Positions 41,979 through 49,923 of a DNA stretch of 64,000 nt are shown piece after piece. The position numbers and the translations under genes are program-made. The DNA is from Pyrodictiaceae archaeon (lineage in GTDB: Archaea > Thermoproteota > Thermoprotei_A > Sulfolobales > WANQ01). The stretch is taken from NCBI GenBank assembly GCA_015521735.1, contig WANQ01000010.1, positions 1 through 64,000 on the forward strand. Direction: 5' to 3'. Position 1 is the first letter of the stretch; every line of letters begins with the position of its first letter. Under the pieces are notes generated by a model. The model ran no database searches. It was not told where the DNA came from and was given only the letters and a program-made list of their open reading frames with translations.

Positions 41979-44077
41979 GTGAGTACACTGGAGAACCAGT
42001 AGGTAGAATAATAGGTGAGTCAACACCTTCACAGTTCACGATAATAGTTAACCCAGAAAACATTCCACCTCTTTACGAGTACGTATACGTAGAATTACTT
42101 GAAGTACCTCCATCTACTAACATGTTAACTAAGGTTAAAGTATTAGCTCAGATTAGAAAGATAGCGCATAGAGATATTACAACAATGAGTGAAGCGCCAT
42201 GGAGTGTTGTGAAAGAAATCAATAACGATATCCAAGGCCAAATAATAGCTATTGCAAAGGTGCTTGGATATAAGTGGAATGGAAAAATATACATGCCTAG
42301 ACACGCTCCACCAATAAATACTTGGGTCTACCTCGCACCAGATGAACTAGTTAAAGAATTCTATAGCGTACCAGAAAAACAAGGCATACATGTTGGCTAC
42401 CTAATATCTAGGCCCAGAGTACCAGTGTACCTCAATATAAAAGGTATTAATAGACATATAGCCATTATAGCTACAACTGGCTCAGGTAAAACATGGACAA
42501 GCATAGTCCTCATAGAAGAACTCTTACGTAAAGGCGCCACAATACTAGTTTTAGACCCTCATGGAGAGTATGTTAAAATAAAGGATAGTATACATAGACT
42601 TGGAACAGAATACCTTAACTCAGTTACAATAGTAAAAGGCCATAAGGATCAGGAAGGCGACATATTATACAGGGTTAGCATAAAAAATCTCTCACACGAG
42701 GAATTAGCTGCTGTCGCAGGAATACCATCAAATGCTAGTAGGATAAGAACAGTACTACACGGAGTAAAGAGCCTTGCAACTATCTTAGCAGAAGCATTCA
42801 ATAAACCCAAGATGCTATCACTTAAATCACTAAGAATACTCACGGAGTCAGCTATAACAGCTATGGAGCATAAGTCATCTCTAAGAACATTTTATACGAG
42901 ATTATCTCATGAGTTAAGGTTAAGGTTAAACTTAGATTTAGCTAACTTAGAGAAGAATCCAGGTTATGCTGAAAGAATAATGAATGCTGTTAGAAGAATA
43001 TGGCTTGGACTTAAACGTGACGCAGACATAGGCTTCGACTTAATAAGATACCTTGAAAATTTAGCAAGAATAGGTGTTTATGGGTCAAAAACCATATCCC
43101 TAGAGGAAATACTAAAGCCACGACACATAACAATATTTAATCTAAGTGGATTAAGAAAAGAGGTACAAGATCATTTAGCATACAATATATTATCAAGGAT
43201 ATTTAAGGCACGTGTAAACTTTAAGCGAGGATTAAAGGGAGAAAAGTACCCCTACCCCATTGTAGTAATTGTCGAAGAGGCCCATAGATTCGCGCCCCCC
43301 AAGTCTATAGAAGATACTTGGAGCCGTGAAATATTAGCTAAGATCGCTGCTGAAGGTAGGAAGTTTGGTGTATTCCTTGTAGTAATTACTCAAAGACCTA
43401 GTAAGATAGATCCAGACATATTAAGCCAATGCCAGTCACAGATAATTTCTAAAATAGTGAACCCACGCGACCAAGATGCTATAAGAGATGCAAGTGAACA
43501 ATTAAGCCAAGATCTCTTAGAAAACTTACCTGGACTCAATCCAGGTGAAATAGTTGTTGTCGGCCCATTAACACCAGCTCCAGTAATGCTGAGAGTTAGA
43601 GATAGAGTCTTAGACTACGCTGGACGCGACATAGACGTAGTTAAAGAATGGTCTCACTACCCAGAAGAACTACATAACCTAGACAGCATTATAACACGTC
43701 TAAGAACAGTACTTGAATTATCTCTGGGAGTAAAAGCATTAAACCATGTAGAACTAGCTAAAGCTACAACACAGGTTATTTCAATGAACAATGACGCAGA
43801 CTATAGGGCTTTTAAGAAAGCAGTAGAACTAGTTGCTAACAATAGTATAGGTAAAGTAAGATATGATGAAGATGTAGGATTAATTTCTGGCGAAGTCAAT
43901 GGGGAAACTGTTGAGATAAGGTTAAGTGATGGTACATGGAAGTGTAGTTGCGGTAAACTAGATAAACCCTGCCTACACGTATATTCTGTATTCATTAAAG
44001 CAGTAACAAGTAAGGTTATAGATGTAGATCAATTAAAGAAATGGATAAAGCTTAGAACATTAAACATGCTACTATAA
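41975..44077 (+). CDS. herA: HerA DNA translocase with C-terminal SWIM zinc finger, CTG start
   Basis: A 700-residue FtsK/HerA-type hexameric ATPase. The N-terminal HAS-barrel needs the segment encoded before the first ATG (42122): VGRIIGESTPSQFTIIV and EYVYVELLEV are clearly family-like. In that frame from the stop at 41957 to 42122 there is no ATG, GTG or TTG; CTG at 41975, preceded by AGGGGG and overlapping the nurA stop, is the best start. Walker A is TTGSGKTW near 167-174; Walker B is VVIVEEAHRFAP; a sensor-like QRPSKIDPDILSQC follows. Residues 657-668 hold CSC...CLH (Cys657, Cys659, Cys666, His668), a compact SWIM-like zinc finger on a C-terminal extension absent from the 500-residue Sulfolobus HerA. 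Confidence 0.9.
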   Translation: MSEYTGEPVGRIIGESTPSQFTIIVNPENIPPLYEYVYVELLEVPPSTNMLTKVKVLAQIRKIAHRDITTMSEAPWSVVKEINNDIQGQIIAIAKVLGYKWNGKIYMPRHAPPINTWVYLAPDELVKEFYSVPEKQGIHVGYLISRPRVPVYLNIKGINRHIAIIATTGSGKTWTSIVLIEELLRKGATILVLDPHGEYVKIKDSIHRLGTEYLNSVTIVKGHKDQEGDILYRVSIKNLSHEELAAVAGIPSNASRIRTVLHGVKSLATILAEAFNKPKMLSLKSLRILTESAITAMEHKSSLRTFYTRLSHELRLRLNLDLANLEKNPGYAERIMNAVRRIWLGLKRDADIGFDLIRYLENLARIGVYGSKTISLEEILKPRHITIFNLSGLRKEVQDHLAYNILSRIFKARVNFKRGLKGEKYPYPIVVIVEEAHRFAPPKSIEDTWSREILAKIAAEGRKFGVFLVVITQRPSKIDPDILSQCQSQIISKIVNPRDQDAIRDASEQLSQDLLENLPGLNPGEIVVVGPLTPAPVMLRVRDRVLDYAGRDIDVVKEWSHYPEELHNLDSIITRLRTVLELSLGVKALNHVELAKATTQVISMNNDADYRAFKKAVELVANNSIGKVRYDEDVGLISGEVNGETVEIRLSDGTWKCSCGKLDKPCLHVYSVFIKAVTSKVIDVDQLKKWIKLRTLNMLL

Positions 44078-44093
44078 GCTAAGCGTGACTATA

Positions 44094-44372
44094 TCATCTG
44101 GTTTTACTCCAAAGTATTTCACGATACTTTCTAGCTAAGTTGTAACAGCCTTCACCTCTCTCAATATAACCCTTATCTATTAGTTTTACAATCACACTTA
44201 ACGGATCCTCTATCCCATATCTAAGCTTAAGTTCACGTAAGGCTATTATTTCGCCTACAGAGATGTGTTGTAGAAAGTAGTCGAACACCTTCCTTTCCTC
44301 AGCATTGAGTACGCGTCTAACTTTTTCTATTTCTTCGGGATACTTCCTACGAGCATACATTACCTTCTCCAT
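44094..44372 (-). CDS. Small winged-helix protein
   Basis: A 92-residue basic protein: [40 protein letters not shown], then [15 protein letters not shown]. The three helices followed by a short hairpin match a winged helix-turn-helix, so a DNA-binding regulator is likely. It converges with herA, 16 bp between stops, and is followed upstream by a second small DNA-binding gene at 44444. Confidence 0.7.
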   Translation of the reverse strand: MEKVMYARRKYPEEIEKVRRVLNAEERKVFDYFLQHISVGEIIALRELKLRYGIEDPLSVIVKLIDKGYIERGEGCYNLARKYREILWSKTR

Positions 44373-44443
44373 AAAAGTAGTAGTGTAGGCGTAAATAGAA
44401 AAGCATATATGACATACCCGGTAGCCTCTTGGCTTAAGATAGC

Positions 44444-44608
44444 TTACTCATACCTAACTTTACCCCTATAGCTAGTCAACAACATACTTAACGCATACCT
44501 TAAGACTTCACTTCTACTAGAAAACAATCCTGCCTCAACTAGCTTATCAGCTTCCTCAATAAGTTCTCGTGGCGCCTTAAACGTTACCAATAATACTCTT
44601 GAAGCCAT
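44444..44608 (-). CDS. 54-residue ribbon-helix-helix protein
   Basis: Translation of the minus strand from ATG at 44608 to TAA at 44444 gives [20 protein letters not shown] and then [35 protein letters not shown] short beta strand ([10 protein letters not shown]), a helix, the G-L-F-S-S-R-S-E turn and a second helix are the MetJ/Arc/CopG pattern exactly. It should be a dimeric DNA-binding regulator, possibly autoregulatory or an antitoxin; no toxin gene is adjacent. It lies in the 348 bp gap between 44372 and 44721. Confidence 0.85.
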   Translation of the reverse strand: MASRVLLVTFKAPRELIEEADKLVEAGLFSSRSEVLRYALSMLLTSYRGKVRYE

Positions 44609-44720
44609 AGCCTACACCATAACCATATCTGTTAGTTTAAGCGCAGAAATCTAGCTAACCTAAATGTAGGATTTAAAAACACTTTGGTCTATTGAATTAG
44701 TGTACAAGCACTCATCGATA

Positions 44721-45731
44721 TTAATAATACCATGTGTTAAGGTATGTGTGCTCGAAATATTTCTCTAATAAGCCCTGGCCAGCAAGACATGCATTCCTAA
44801 GTACGCATCCACTACTATTACACCATCCATACTTTTTGCAACTACTAGTACAGGTATTGCATACTGGTTTTTCTCTAGTACAACATTTCCTACCAAACAT
44901 CCATAAGAAATCATCTAGAATTGTAGGATCTATTCCTGCAAGTTCAGCTAACTTCTTATACGCTTTTCTCACTGCTATTCTGAGTAACACGTCTTCTTCC
45001 CAACTAACTTCTATGTGATTAATTATCTTCTCCTTAAGTAAACCGTTAACTCTAACTATTCCTAGCCTTAACGCTATTCTAGTTAAATGATTGTCTATGG
45101 GCAATTCTAGATTATATTTATCTATTGGATTAAATAATCCTCTACGTGTTATGAATTTAACAAATAAGTATGGCTTCTTTTCAACTGGATCCTCATATGC
45201 CCTAAAGACTTTTAACCTATCTATTAGTCCTCCATGCAGTCCCTTTAAGTATCCCTTAGCACTCTCTATGAGGAGGCTTACACTAGAGGAATATAGTTTA
45301 ACTAGCTTATAGCCTAGATCTCTTAGTAACATAACCCTAACTTCAATGTCTGGTGGCTCAGATCTCTTAGGGTTATTAACTGTAAGCCAGCTTCTAAACT
45401 CATCTAACCTTATACTGGCCATGTGCTCTGGGCTAAACCATTTAGGGTCCTCAAGGTATTTTTTAGCGCCAAGTCTATATAATAGATCTGCACCATGATA
45501 GAATTCTCCATCTACTATTCCTTCATAAGGTTTACCTGGTCTACTAACCCTATGATCCAATGCTACCATGAATATAAAATACCTTAAGACATTCTCTGGA
45601 TCATCATTTTTAGGTGGATAATACTTAGGATTAGAGAAATCATCTATAGGGATCTTTACCTTACGTATAGTCTTAGCGACTTTTGCTATTTGATCATAGT
45701 CTATGGTAATTATTGTCTCATTAACCTTCAT
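44721..45731 (-). CDS. Fe-S protein with HhH-GPD-like fold, unknown activity
   Basis: A 336-residue protein. Near the end, PIDNHLTRIALRLGIVRVNG resembles the V-D-T-H-V-x-R segment of endonuclease III-type HhH-GPD glycosylases, and LDDFLWMFGRKCCTREKPVC plus CNTCTSSCKKYGWCNSSGCV gives a cluster of about ten cysteines suited to an Fe-S cluster. The N-terminal two thirds (RYFIFMVALDHRVSRPGKPY, GADLLYRLGAKKYLE, SLLIESAKGYLKGLHGGLI) resemble queuosine-salvage (DUF2419-like) proteins, a related all-helical fold. DNA glycosylase, nucleoside salvage or an unknown activity are all possible; none is proven. Confidence 0.75.
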   Translation of the reverse strand: MKVNETIITIDYDQIAKVAKTIRKVKIPIDDFSNPKYYPPKNDDPENVLRYFIFMVALDHRVSRPGKPYEGIVDGEFYHGADLLYRLGAKKYLEDPKWFSPEHMASIRLDEFRSWLTVNNPKRSEPPDIEVRVMLLRDLGYKLVKLYSSSVSLLIESAKGYLKGLHGGLIDRLKVFRAYEDPVEKKPYLFVKFITRRGLFNPIDKYNLELPIDNHLTRIALRLGIVRVNGLLKEKIINHIEVSWEEDVLLRIAVRKAYKKLAELAGIDPTILDDFLWMFGRKCCTREKPVCNTCTSSCKKYGWCNSSGCVLRNACLAGQGLLEKYFEHTYLNTWYY

Positions 45732-45885
45732 GCCTATAACCGAACACTATATTTCCTAGCAATATCTAATATAACTACAACACCTACTAAACATAATCAC
45801 ATATATTACCTAGTTGCAATGAAAAATCATAATAAGAAGGTGATACACCGTTAAGACGATTACTGGCTGGACTAGTACTCGCAAG

Positions 45886-46473
45886 TTGTCGGGAGATAAA
45901 ATAGTAGTGAAAGGATACGTTAAAAGCGATGTAGTAGAAGCAAGACATATTGATGTTGTAGGCGTGATTTTATCTACTCAAATAATTGCTGAAGACCTTA
46001 ATATTATGGGATTTATAAAGTCAAGCGAGGTTAAGGCTAAGAATATTGTTATTAAGGGTTTTATAGATGCTAACAGCATTGACTCCCTACAACTCATTGT
46101 ACATGGACGTATTCTTGGGGATAGAATTAGAGCTACGGAAACAATACTAGAACTTACAGGTATATCTAAGTTGAAGCGCATTGAATCTTCTAAAACAATT
46201 ATTAAGAGTATTGTACAAGACAAGTCTAGGGGTAGGCTACAAGTAGATGAAGTATATTCTAGGGATCTTAGCATAGAGTTTACTAATGCAAGAATAGTGG
46301 CATGTTGTAAATGTAGGGTTGGCGAAGGCAATAGAATTGAACGATTCTTTTATGGCGATATAATAGATGTTGATCCCTCAACTATATTTATGTTAAAACC
46401 TATAATACTTAAAACCTTATGTAATGAAAGAGAAGCTTTTGAGTACATTCTACCTACAAGTCTTAGCAGCTAG
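45886..46473 (+). CDS. Bactofilin-like beta-helix protein
   Basis: A 195-residue protein. Residues about 1-85 are short repeats of about 17 residues with alternating hydrophobics and Gly: GDKIVVKGYVKSDVVEARHI, DVVGVILSTQIIAEDL, NIMGFIKSSEVKAKNI, VIKGFIDANSIDSLQL and VHGRILGDRIRATE. This is the right-handed beta-helix of bactofilin/polymer-forming proteins, which assemble into filaments in bacteria. The C-terminal half has ACCKCRVGEGN, a possible metal site. The frame has no ATG, GTG or other TTG upstream of the TTG at 45886. A filament or scaffold role is inferred. Confidence 0.7.
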   Translation: MSGDKIVVKGYVKSDVVEARHIDVVGVILSTQIIAEDLNIMGFIKSSEVKAKNIVIKGFIDANSIDSLQLIVHGRILGDRIRATETILELTGISKLKRIESSKTIIKSIVQDKSRGRLQVDEVYSRDLSIEFTNARIVACCKCRVGEGNRIERFFYGDIIDVDPSTIFMLKPIILKTLCNEREAFEYILPTSLSS

Positions 46474-46638
46474 TATTCTTGCAGCAGATAGTCTTTCCCT
46501 TAAATCAACGAGTAGCTGATATATTTCAAACTTCTTGCCATTGCTTATATCGCGTGAAGAGTACACTTCAATGTAATCTTTATCTAGTTTTTCAAGTATT
46601 TCTATGGCTTCATCTATTAGTTTAACTACGTTTGTCAC
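46450..46638 (-). CDS. 62-residue helical protein coupled to the phosphorylase paralogue
   Basis: A small all-helical protein with heptad-like spacing (VVKLIDEAIEILEKLDKDY, YQLLVDLRERLSAARILA). Its ATG overlaps the end of the phosphorylase paralogue by 17 bp, so it is translationally coupled. Its 3' end overlaps the convergent bactofilin-like gene by 24 bp. No family recognised. It could be a partner subunit of the paralogue. Confidence 0.6.
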   Translation of the reverse strand: MTNVVKLIDEAIEILEKLDKDYIEVYSSRDISNGKKFEIYQLLVDLRERLSAARILAAKTCR

Positions 46639-47455
46639 GTACTCTCTCCTCTACTTCTCTCTGATACCTGTATTCTTCACGTATCCTAACTAGTATTTCA
46701 GCTGCAAGTCTAGCTGCAGCTAGTAGTCTTTCAGATATCCTTCTACTATAACTTGATCGTTCAAGACTACGTTCAATATCACCTGGCATTACTCCATGAG
46801 GAATACTACTATCGACTACCAGTATTGATAGTGCTTTCAGCCTCTTAATACCTGCTAGTGTATACAATGTAGCTGTTTCCATGTCAGCTACGAGAACATC
46901 TGTTTTAGCCCATGTACGCATAGCTTCCTCTAGGCCTACAAGGACATCTAATGAGAGCGTAAGACCTATGTGATACCTCATTTCATGGTCATAGATTCTG
47001 GTATATGTCTTAAATATCTCTTTAGCATACCATAATAGCTCATATGAGGCGTGTGCAGGATACTCTATTGGTGCGTAGTAACGGCTAGTTCCATCAGCTC
47101 TTACAGCAGACATGGCCAAAACTACATCCCCTAATGTAACTCTCGACTGCATACCCGTAGCAAAACCTACCTTAATGAAAACTCTACCACCCAGCCTAAC
47201 ATATTCTTCTAATGCTAATGCTAGGCTTGGAGCACCTATACCAGTAGAAGCTATTGTTAAGTCTATCACCTTATACTTACCAGTTAACGTGAAGAAAGGT
47301 TCACGTCCTTCAACTCTAGTACGTACTTCAAATTCTCCTAAACTTGAAACCAGGTCCTCTACATGATCCTTTGAGGGTAAGAGTAGAACAAATGACGCAA
47401 CATCACCACTTCTACAACGAGTATAGGGCTGAATCACACCTAGAGTTGACGACAT
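46622..47455 (-). CDS. Diverged nucleoside-phosphorylase paralogue
   Basis: A 277-residue PNP/UDP-family protein, paralogous to 25860-26708. ASTGIGAPSLALALEEYV and DMETATLYTLAGI (ribose Glu) are kept. The phosphate loop GDPxR is replaced: VLLPSKDHVEDLV where the paralogue has VLLPGDPDRV. The RVGTTGA segment reads KVGFATGM, so the phosphate-binding Arg and Thr are changed. VVDSSI keeps an Asp near the base site. It may use another nucleophile (a nucleosidase), bind without catalysis, or be a specialised phosphorylase. It is coupled to a 62-residue helical protein. Confidence 0.88.
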   Translation of the reverse strand: MSSTLGVIQPYTRCRSGDVASFVLLLPSKDHVEDLVSSLGEFEVRTRVEGREPFFTLTGKYKVIDLTIASTGIGAPSLALALEEYVRLGGRVFIKVGFATGMQSRVTLGDVVLAMSAVRADGTSRYYAPIEYPAHASYELLWYAKEIFKTYTRIYDHEMRYHIGLTLSLDVLVGLEEAMRTWAKTDVLVADMETATLYTLAGIKRLKALSILVVDSSIPHGVMPGDIERSLERSSYSRRISERLLAAARLAAEILVRIREEYRYQREVEERVRDKRS

Positions 47456-47508
47456 TACTCAGTACCCTTCTGTTAATGGAGTGAATACCTAGTATGATAG
47501 GGGAGGGG

Positions 47509-47518
47509 GGTAAATTTA
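47509..47518 (+). promoter_or_regulatory. TATA box of the speH-family gene
   Basis: GTAAATTTAA(AAGG) lies about 45 bp before the ATG at 47559, following a G-rich run. It implies a leader near 20 nt. AGGGGTAGGGGG just before the ATG is a strong ribosome-binding sequence. Confidence 0.5.
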
Positions 47519-47558
47519 AAAGGTTAGGGGGTTCATAGCCCTTTGAGGGGTAGGGGGT

Positions 47559-47957
47559 ATGGTGGAGGTAGTAAGCCCAGTAATGCTGAAGAGTATAGAG
47601 AAAGTTGTAGGGAAACACGTATATGGCAACCTCTATGGATGCGACCCCCAAATACTAACCGATGAAGAAAAGCTTAAAGAAATAGTAGCACGTGCTGCTG
47701 AAATAGGCAATATGCACCTACTAGAGGTAAAGTCGTGGAAAATAGGGTTAGGTGTAAGCGTTGTTGCAATAATACTTGAAAGCCATATAACGATTCACAC
47801 ATGGCCTGAGTTTAGCTTTGCAACAGTAGACGTTTACTCTTGCGGTGAACACACTGACCCGATAAGCGCTTTCAACTACATAGTTACTGCACTAAAGGCG
47901 AGGAAAGTGGTTAAAGGCTACGCTGATAGGTCATTGGAGGAGGATTACCGGGAATAG
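47559..47957 (+). CDS. Pyruvoyl-dependent AdoMet/arginine decarboxylase (SpeH family)
   Basis: A 132-residue proenzyme. The self-cleavage site is [13 protein letters not shown], with Glu-Ser as the bond and Ser becoming the pyruvoyl group; [26 protein letters not shown] and [12 protein letters not shown] are family blocks. Crenarchaea have two close paralogues, S-adenosylmethionine decarboxylase and an arginine decarboxylase derived from it, and both make polyamine precursors; sequence alone does not let me choose. A structured GC-rich element begins 6 bp after its stop. Confidence 0.9.
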   Translation: MVEVVSPVMLKSIEKVVGKHVYGNLYGCDPQILTDEEKLKEIVARAAEIGNMHLLEVKSWKIGLGVSVVAIILESHITIHTWPEFSFATVDVYSCGEHTDPISAFNYIVTALKARKVVKGYADRSLEEDYRE

Positions 47958-47963
47958 TATTTG

Positions 47964-48023
47964 GCCCCCAGGGGGACTTTACGGCACCTGGGGGCATGGT
48001 GCCAGCGGAATACGGGAACGCTT
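47964..48023 (+). ncRNA. GC-rich structured element, candidate ncRNA or 3' regulatory RNA
   Basis: GCCCCCAGG (47964-47972) pairs perfectly with CCTGGGGGC (47987-47995) around a 14-nt loop. A competing hairpin pairs GGCACC (47983-47988) with GGTGCC (47998-48003), sharing two bases with the first, and AGCG/CGCT (48004-48022 region) could form a third stem. The stretch is far richer in G+C than the surrounding DNA, which in AT-rich hyperthermophiles usually marks structural RNA. No C/D or H/ACA signature is complete and it is not a tRNA. Strand is assumed from the upstream gene. Confidence 0.45.
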
Positions 48024-48060
48024 CTATCATGGTATTGTTAGCTTAGGTTATAGTTGAGTC

Positions 48061-49167
48061 ATGTCTAAAATAGCTGTTATAGGTGGTGGATTCTCCGGCT
48101 TATACCTCTCAAGTCTTATAGGTGATCCCTTAATAGTATTTGAAGAACATAAGCATATAGGTTTACCCGAACACTGTACTGGGTTAATCAGTTATTCTAC
48201 TTTTAAGTCTCTTAAACTACCCTTAAATCTTATTGAAGGGAAATACTATGTTATAAGAGTATATTTCAATGATTTTATGAGAAATGAAGTTGAAATACAT
48301 GTAAGTGAACCCATTCTACGTGTCAATAGGGTTGGTGTTGAAGAATATTTGTACTATAGAGCAATTGATAAGGGAGCCAGGGTTGTTTTGGGTCAAAGGG
48401 TTAGGAAACTTAATCCTAAAAAGCTAATCGTTAACGATAAACGGTATGACCTAGTAGTGTTGTCTGAGGGTATTATAAGGTATTTTTCAAGAAGACTAGG
48501 CCTTATAGGTAAAGTAAAACCTGTGTATTCACTCCAATTAAGACTGAAAGGTGAATTCTACGATAAGGATAATGTACTTGAAGTATATGTTACTAGTCCT
48601 ACTCCAGACTTTTTCTCATGGATTGTACCACTAGGAGATACAGGAGACATAATAATAGGTGTTGCAGCAACAGAAAAGAATTCATTGAATAAAAGACTAC
48701 GTTTATTTAAGAAGATTTTGGAGAAGAAGGGTAAAGTGAAGGTTTATAAGGAGTTAAAGTATTTTGGAGGAGTAATCAGTGTTGGTCCTTTAGGGAAATT
48801 AGGTTATGGTAAAATACTGGGTATAGGAGATGCAGTAGGCTTAAATAAACCCTTAAGTGGTGGTGGTATCTATCCAATAACTTATGCAGGTAAAGTATTA
48901 TCAAAGATAATATTAGGATATGTCAATGGAGTAATTAGTGATCCGTTAAAGGAGTATGTACAAGCATTAAAGCCGTTAATATTGGAACTAAAATACTCGC
49001 ATAAACTAGCATTAGCTATAAGGTATCGCTACTATACGTTACCGAAGACTATATCACGTCTACTATCACTCATGAACGTTAAACTAGTTATCAGGAACTT
49101 TGAATATGATAGACACAGCAGTTTAGTTACACATGTATTCGGTAAATTAGGCTTTGTTAAAACATAG
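48061..49167 (+). CDS. Geranylgeranyl reductase-family FAD oxidoreductase
   Basis: A 368-residue flavoprotein. The FAD Rossmann motif is KIAVIGGGFSGLYLSSLIG, followed by FEEHKHIGLPEHCTGLIS, typical of geranylgeranyl reductases, and the second FAD motif IGDAVGLNKPLSGGGIYPI. This family saturates the isoprenoid chains of archaeal membrane lipids. Several paralogues with unknown roles exist, so lipid reduction is the likely but not certain role. Confidence 0.88.
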   Translation: MSKIAVIGGGFSGLYLSSLIGDPLIVFEEHKHIGLPEHCTGLISYSTFKSLKLPLNLIEGKYYVIRVYFNDFMRNEVEIHVSEPILRVNRVGVEEYLYYRAIDKGARVVLGQRVRKLNPKKLIVNDKRYDLVVLSEGIIRYFSRRLGLIGKVKPVYSLQLRLKGEFYDKDNVLEVYVTSPTPDFFSWIVPLGDTGDIIIGVAATEKNSLNKRLRLFKKILEKKGKVKVYKELKYFGGVISVGPLGKLGYGKILGIGDAVGLNKPLSGGGIYPITYAGKVLSKIILGYVNGVISDPLKEYVQALKPLILELKYSHKLALAIRYRYYTLPKTISRLLSLMNVKLVIRNFEYDRHSSLVTHVFGKLGFVKT

Positions 49168-49204
49168 CCTGAGTATTATAGGTTAAGGTATTGAGGGTAA
49201 ACAG

Positions 49205-49474
49205 CTATATCTCTGGTGGTTTTATGCCCCTATTCTCATACCATTTGATTTTCTTTAAGAATTCAACTAGTTGTTTTACATTCCATTCATGCTTGGTCTT
49301 CCTACGTTCATCAACGTATAATCCTAGATTTCTTGCCTCCTTTACAGTTAGTCCTGCAGCCTTAAGTTCTTCAACACTAAAGCCTCTACCAGGTCTTAAA
49401 CCAGGATCTAAGCCACCATACTTTATTAATTTAGGCTTCTTTACATAAGCCTTAGGTATTGGAACCTCCTCCAA
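49205..49474 (-). CDS. rpl13e: Ribosomal protein L13e
   Basis: An 89-residue basic protein. GLRPGRGFSVEELKAAGLTVKEARNLGLYVDERRKTKHEWN is cut here to GRGFSVEELKAAGLTV and ARNLGLYVDERRKTKHE; the (R/K)-G-R-G-F-S-x-x-E-L and GxxVDxRRK blocks are diagnostic of L13e. Its presence supports a crenarchaeal host, since L13e is absent from Euryarchaeota. It converges with the GGR gene. Confidence 0.93.
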   Translation of the reverse strand: MEEVPIPKAYVKKPKLIKYGGLDPGLRPGRGFSVEELKAAGLTVKEARNLGLYVDERRKTKHEWNVKQLVEFLKKIKWYENRGIKPPEI

Positions 49475-49625
49475 CTCTCTTACCCCTCTTTCCTAACTCA
49501 AGGGTTTTCTAGAAGGCAGTTACAGTAGAAGTTTATTAAGCTTCACCCCTATTCAATCTTATATGGTTAAACACATAAAATCTAGTATTAGCTTGTAGAA
49601 GGCTGGAGGAGTGTGATCCGGGTAT

Positions 49626-49922
49626 ATGAGGATTAAGCGTTTGGTACTTGATGTACTTAAACCATTAAAAGAGCCTAGTATAGTTGATCTAGCAATAGAG
49701 ATATCTAGGATTAAGGGTGTAGAGGGAGTAAATGTTACGGTAATGGAAGTTGACGTTGAGACAATGACCCTTACAGTTACAATAGAAGGTGATGATATAA
49801 GCTTTGAAGAGGTAAAAAAGGTAATTGAGGATTCTGGAGCAGTAATCCACAGTATTGACCAAGTAGTTGCTGGAGAAAGATTCGTAGAGATACCACCATC
49901 TAGAAGGGGTATGGTAGGTTAG
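49626..49922 (+). CDS. DUF211 protein
   Basis: A 98-residue ferredoxin-like-fold protein. RIKRLVLDVLKPLKEPSIVD near the start and VNVTVMEVDVETMTLTVTIE, then VIEDSGAVIHSIDQV, match archaeal DUF211, a small oligomeric family with no proven function. It is one base apart from the TtuA/Ncs6 gene on the same strand, so they form one operon. Confidence 0.9.
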   Translation: MRIKRLVLDVLKPLKEPSIVDLAIEISRIKGVEGVNVTVMEVDVETMTLTVTIEGDDISFEEVKKVIEDSGAVIHSIDQVVAGERFVEIPPSRRGMVG

Positions 49923-49923
49923 A

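Noticed and set aside
47964..47995. tRNA or tRNA half, since 7 bp of the stem resemble an acceptor stem
   Set aside because: No D, anticodon or T-arm sequence and only 32 nt long; no GTTCRA motif anywhere nearby.
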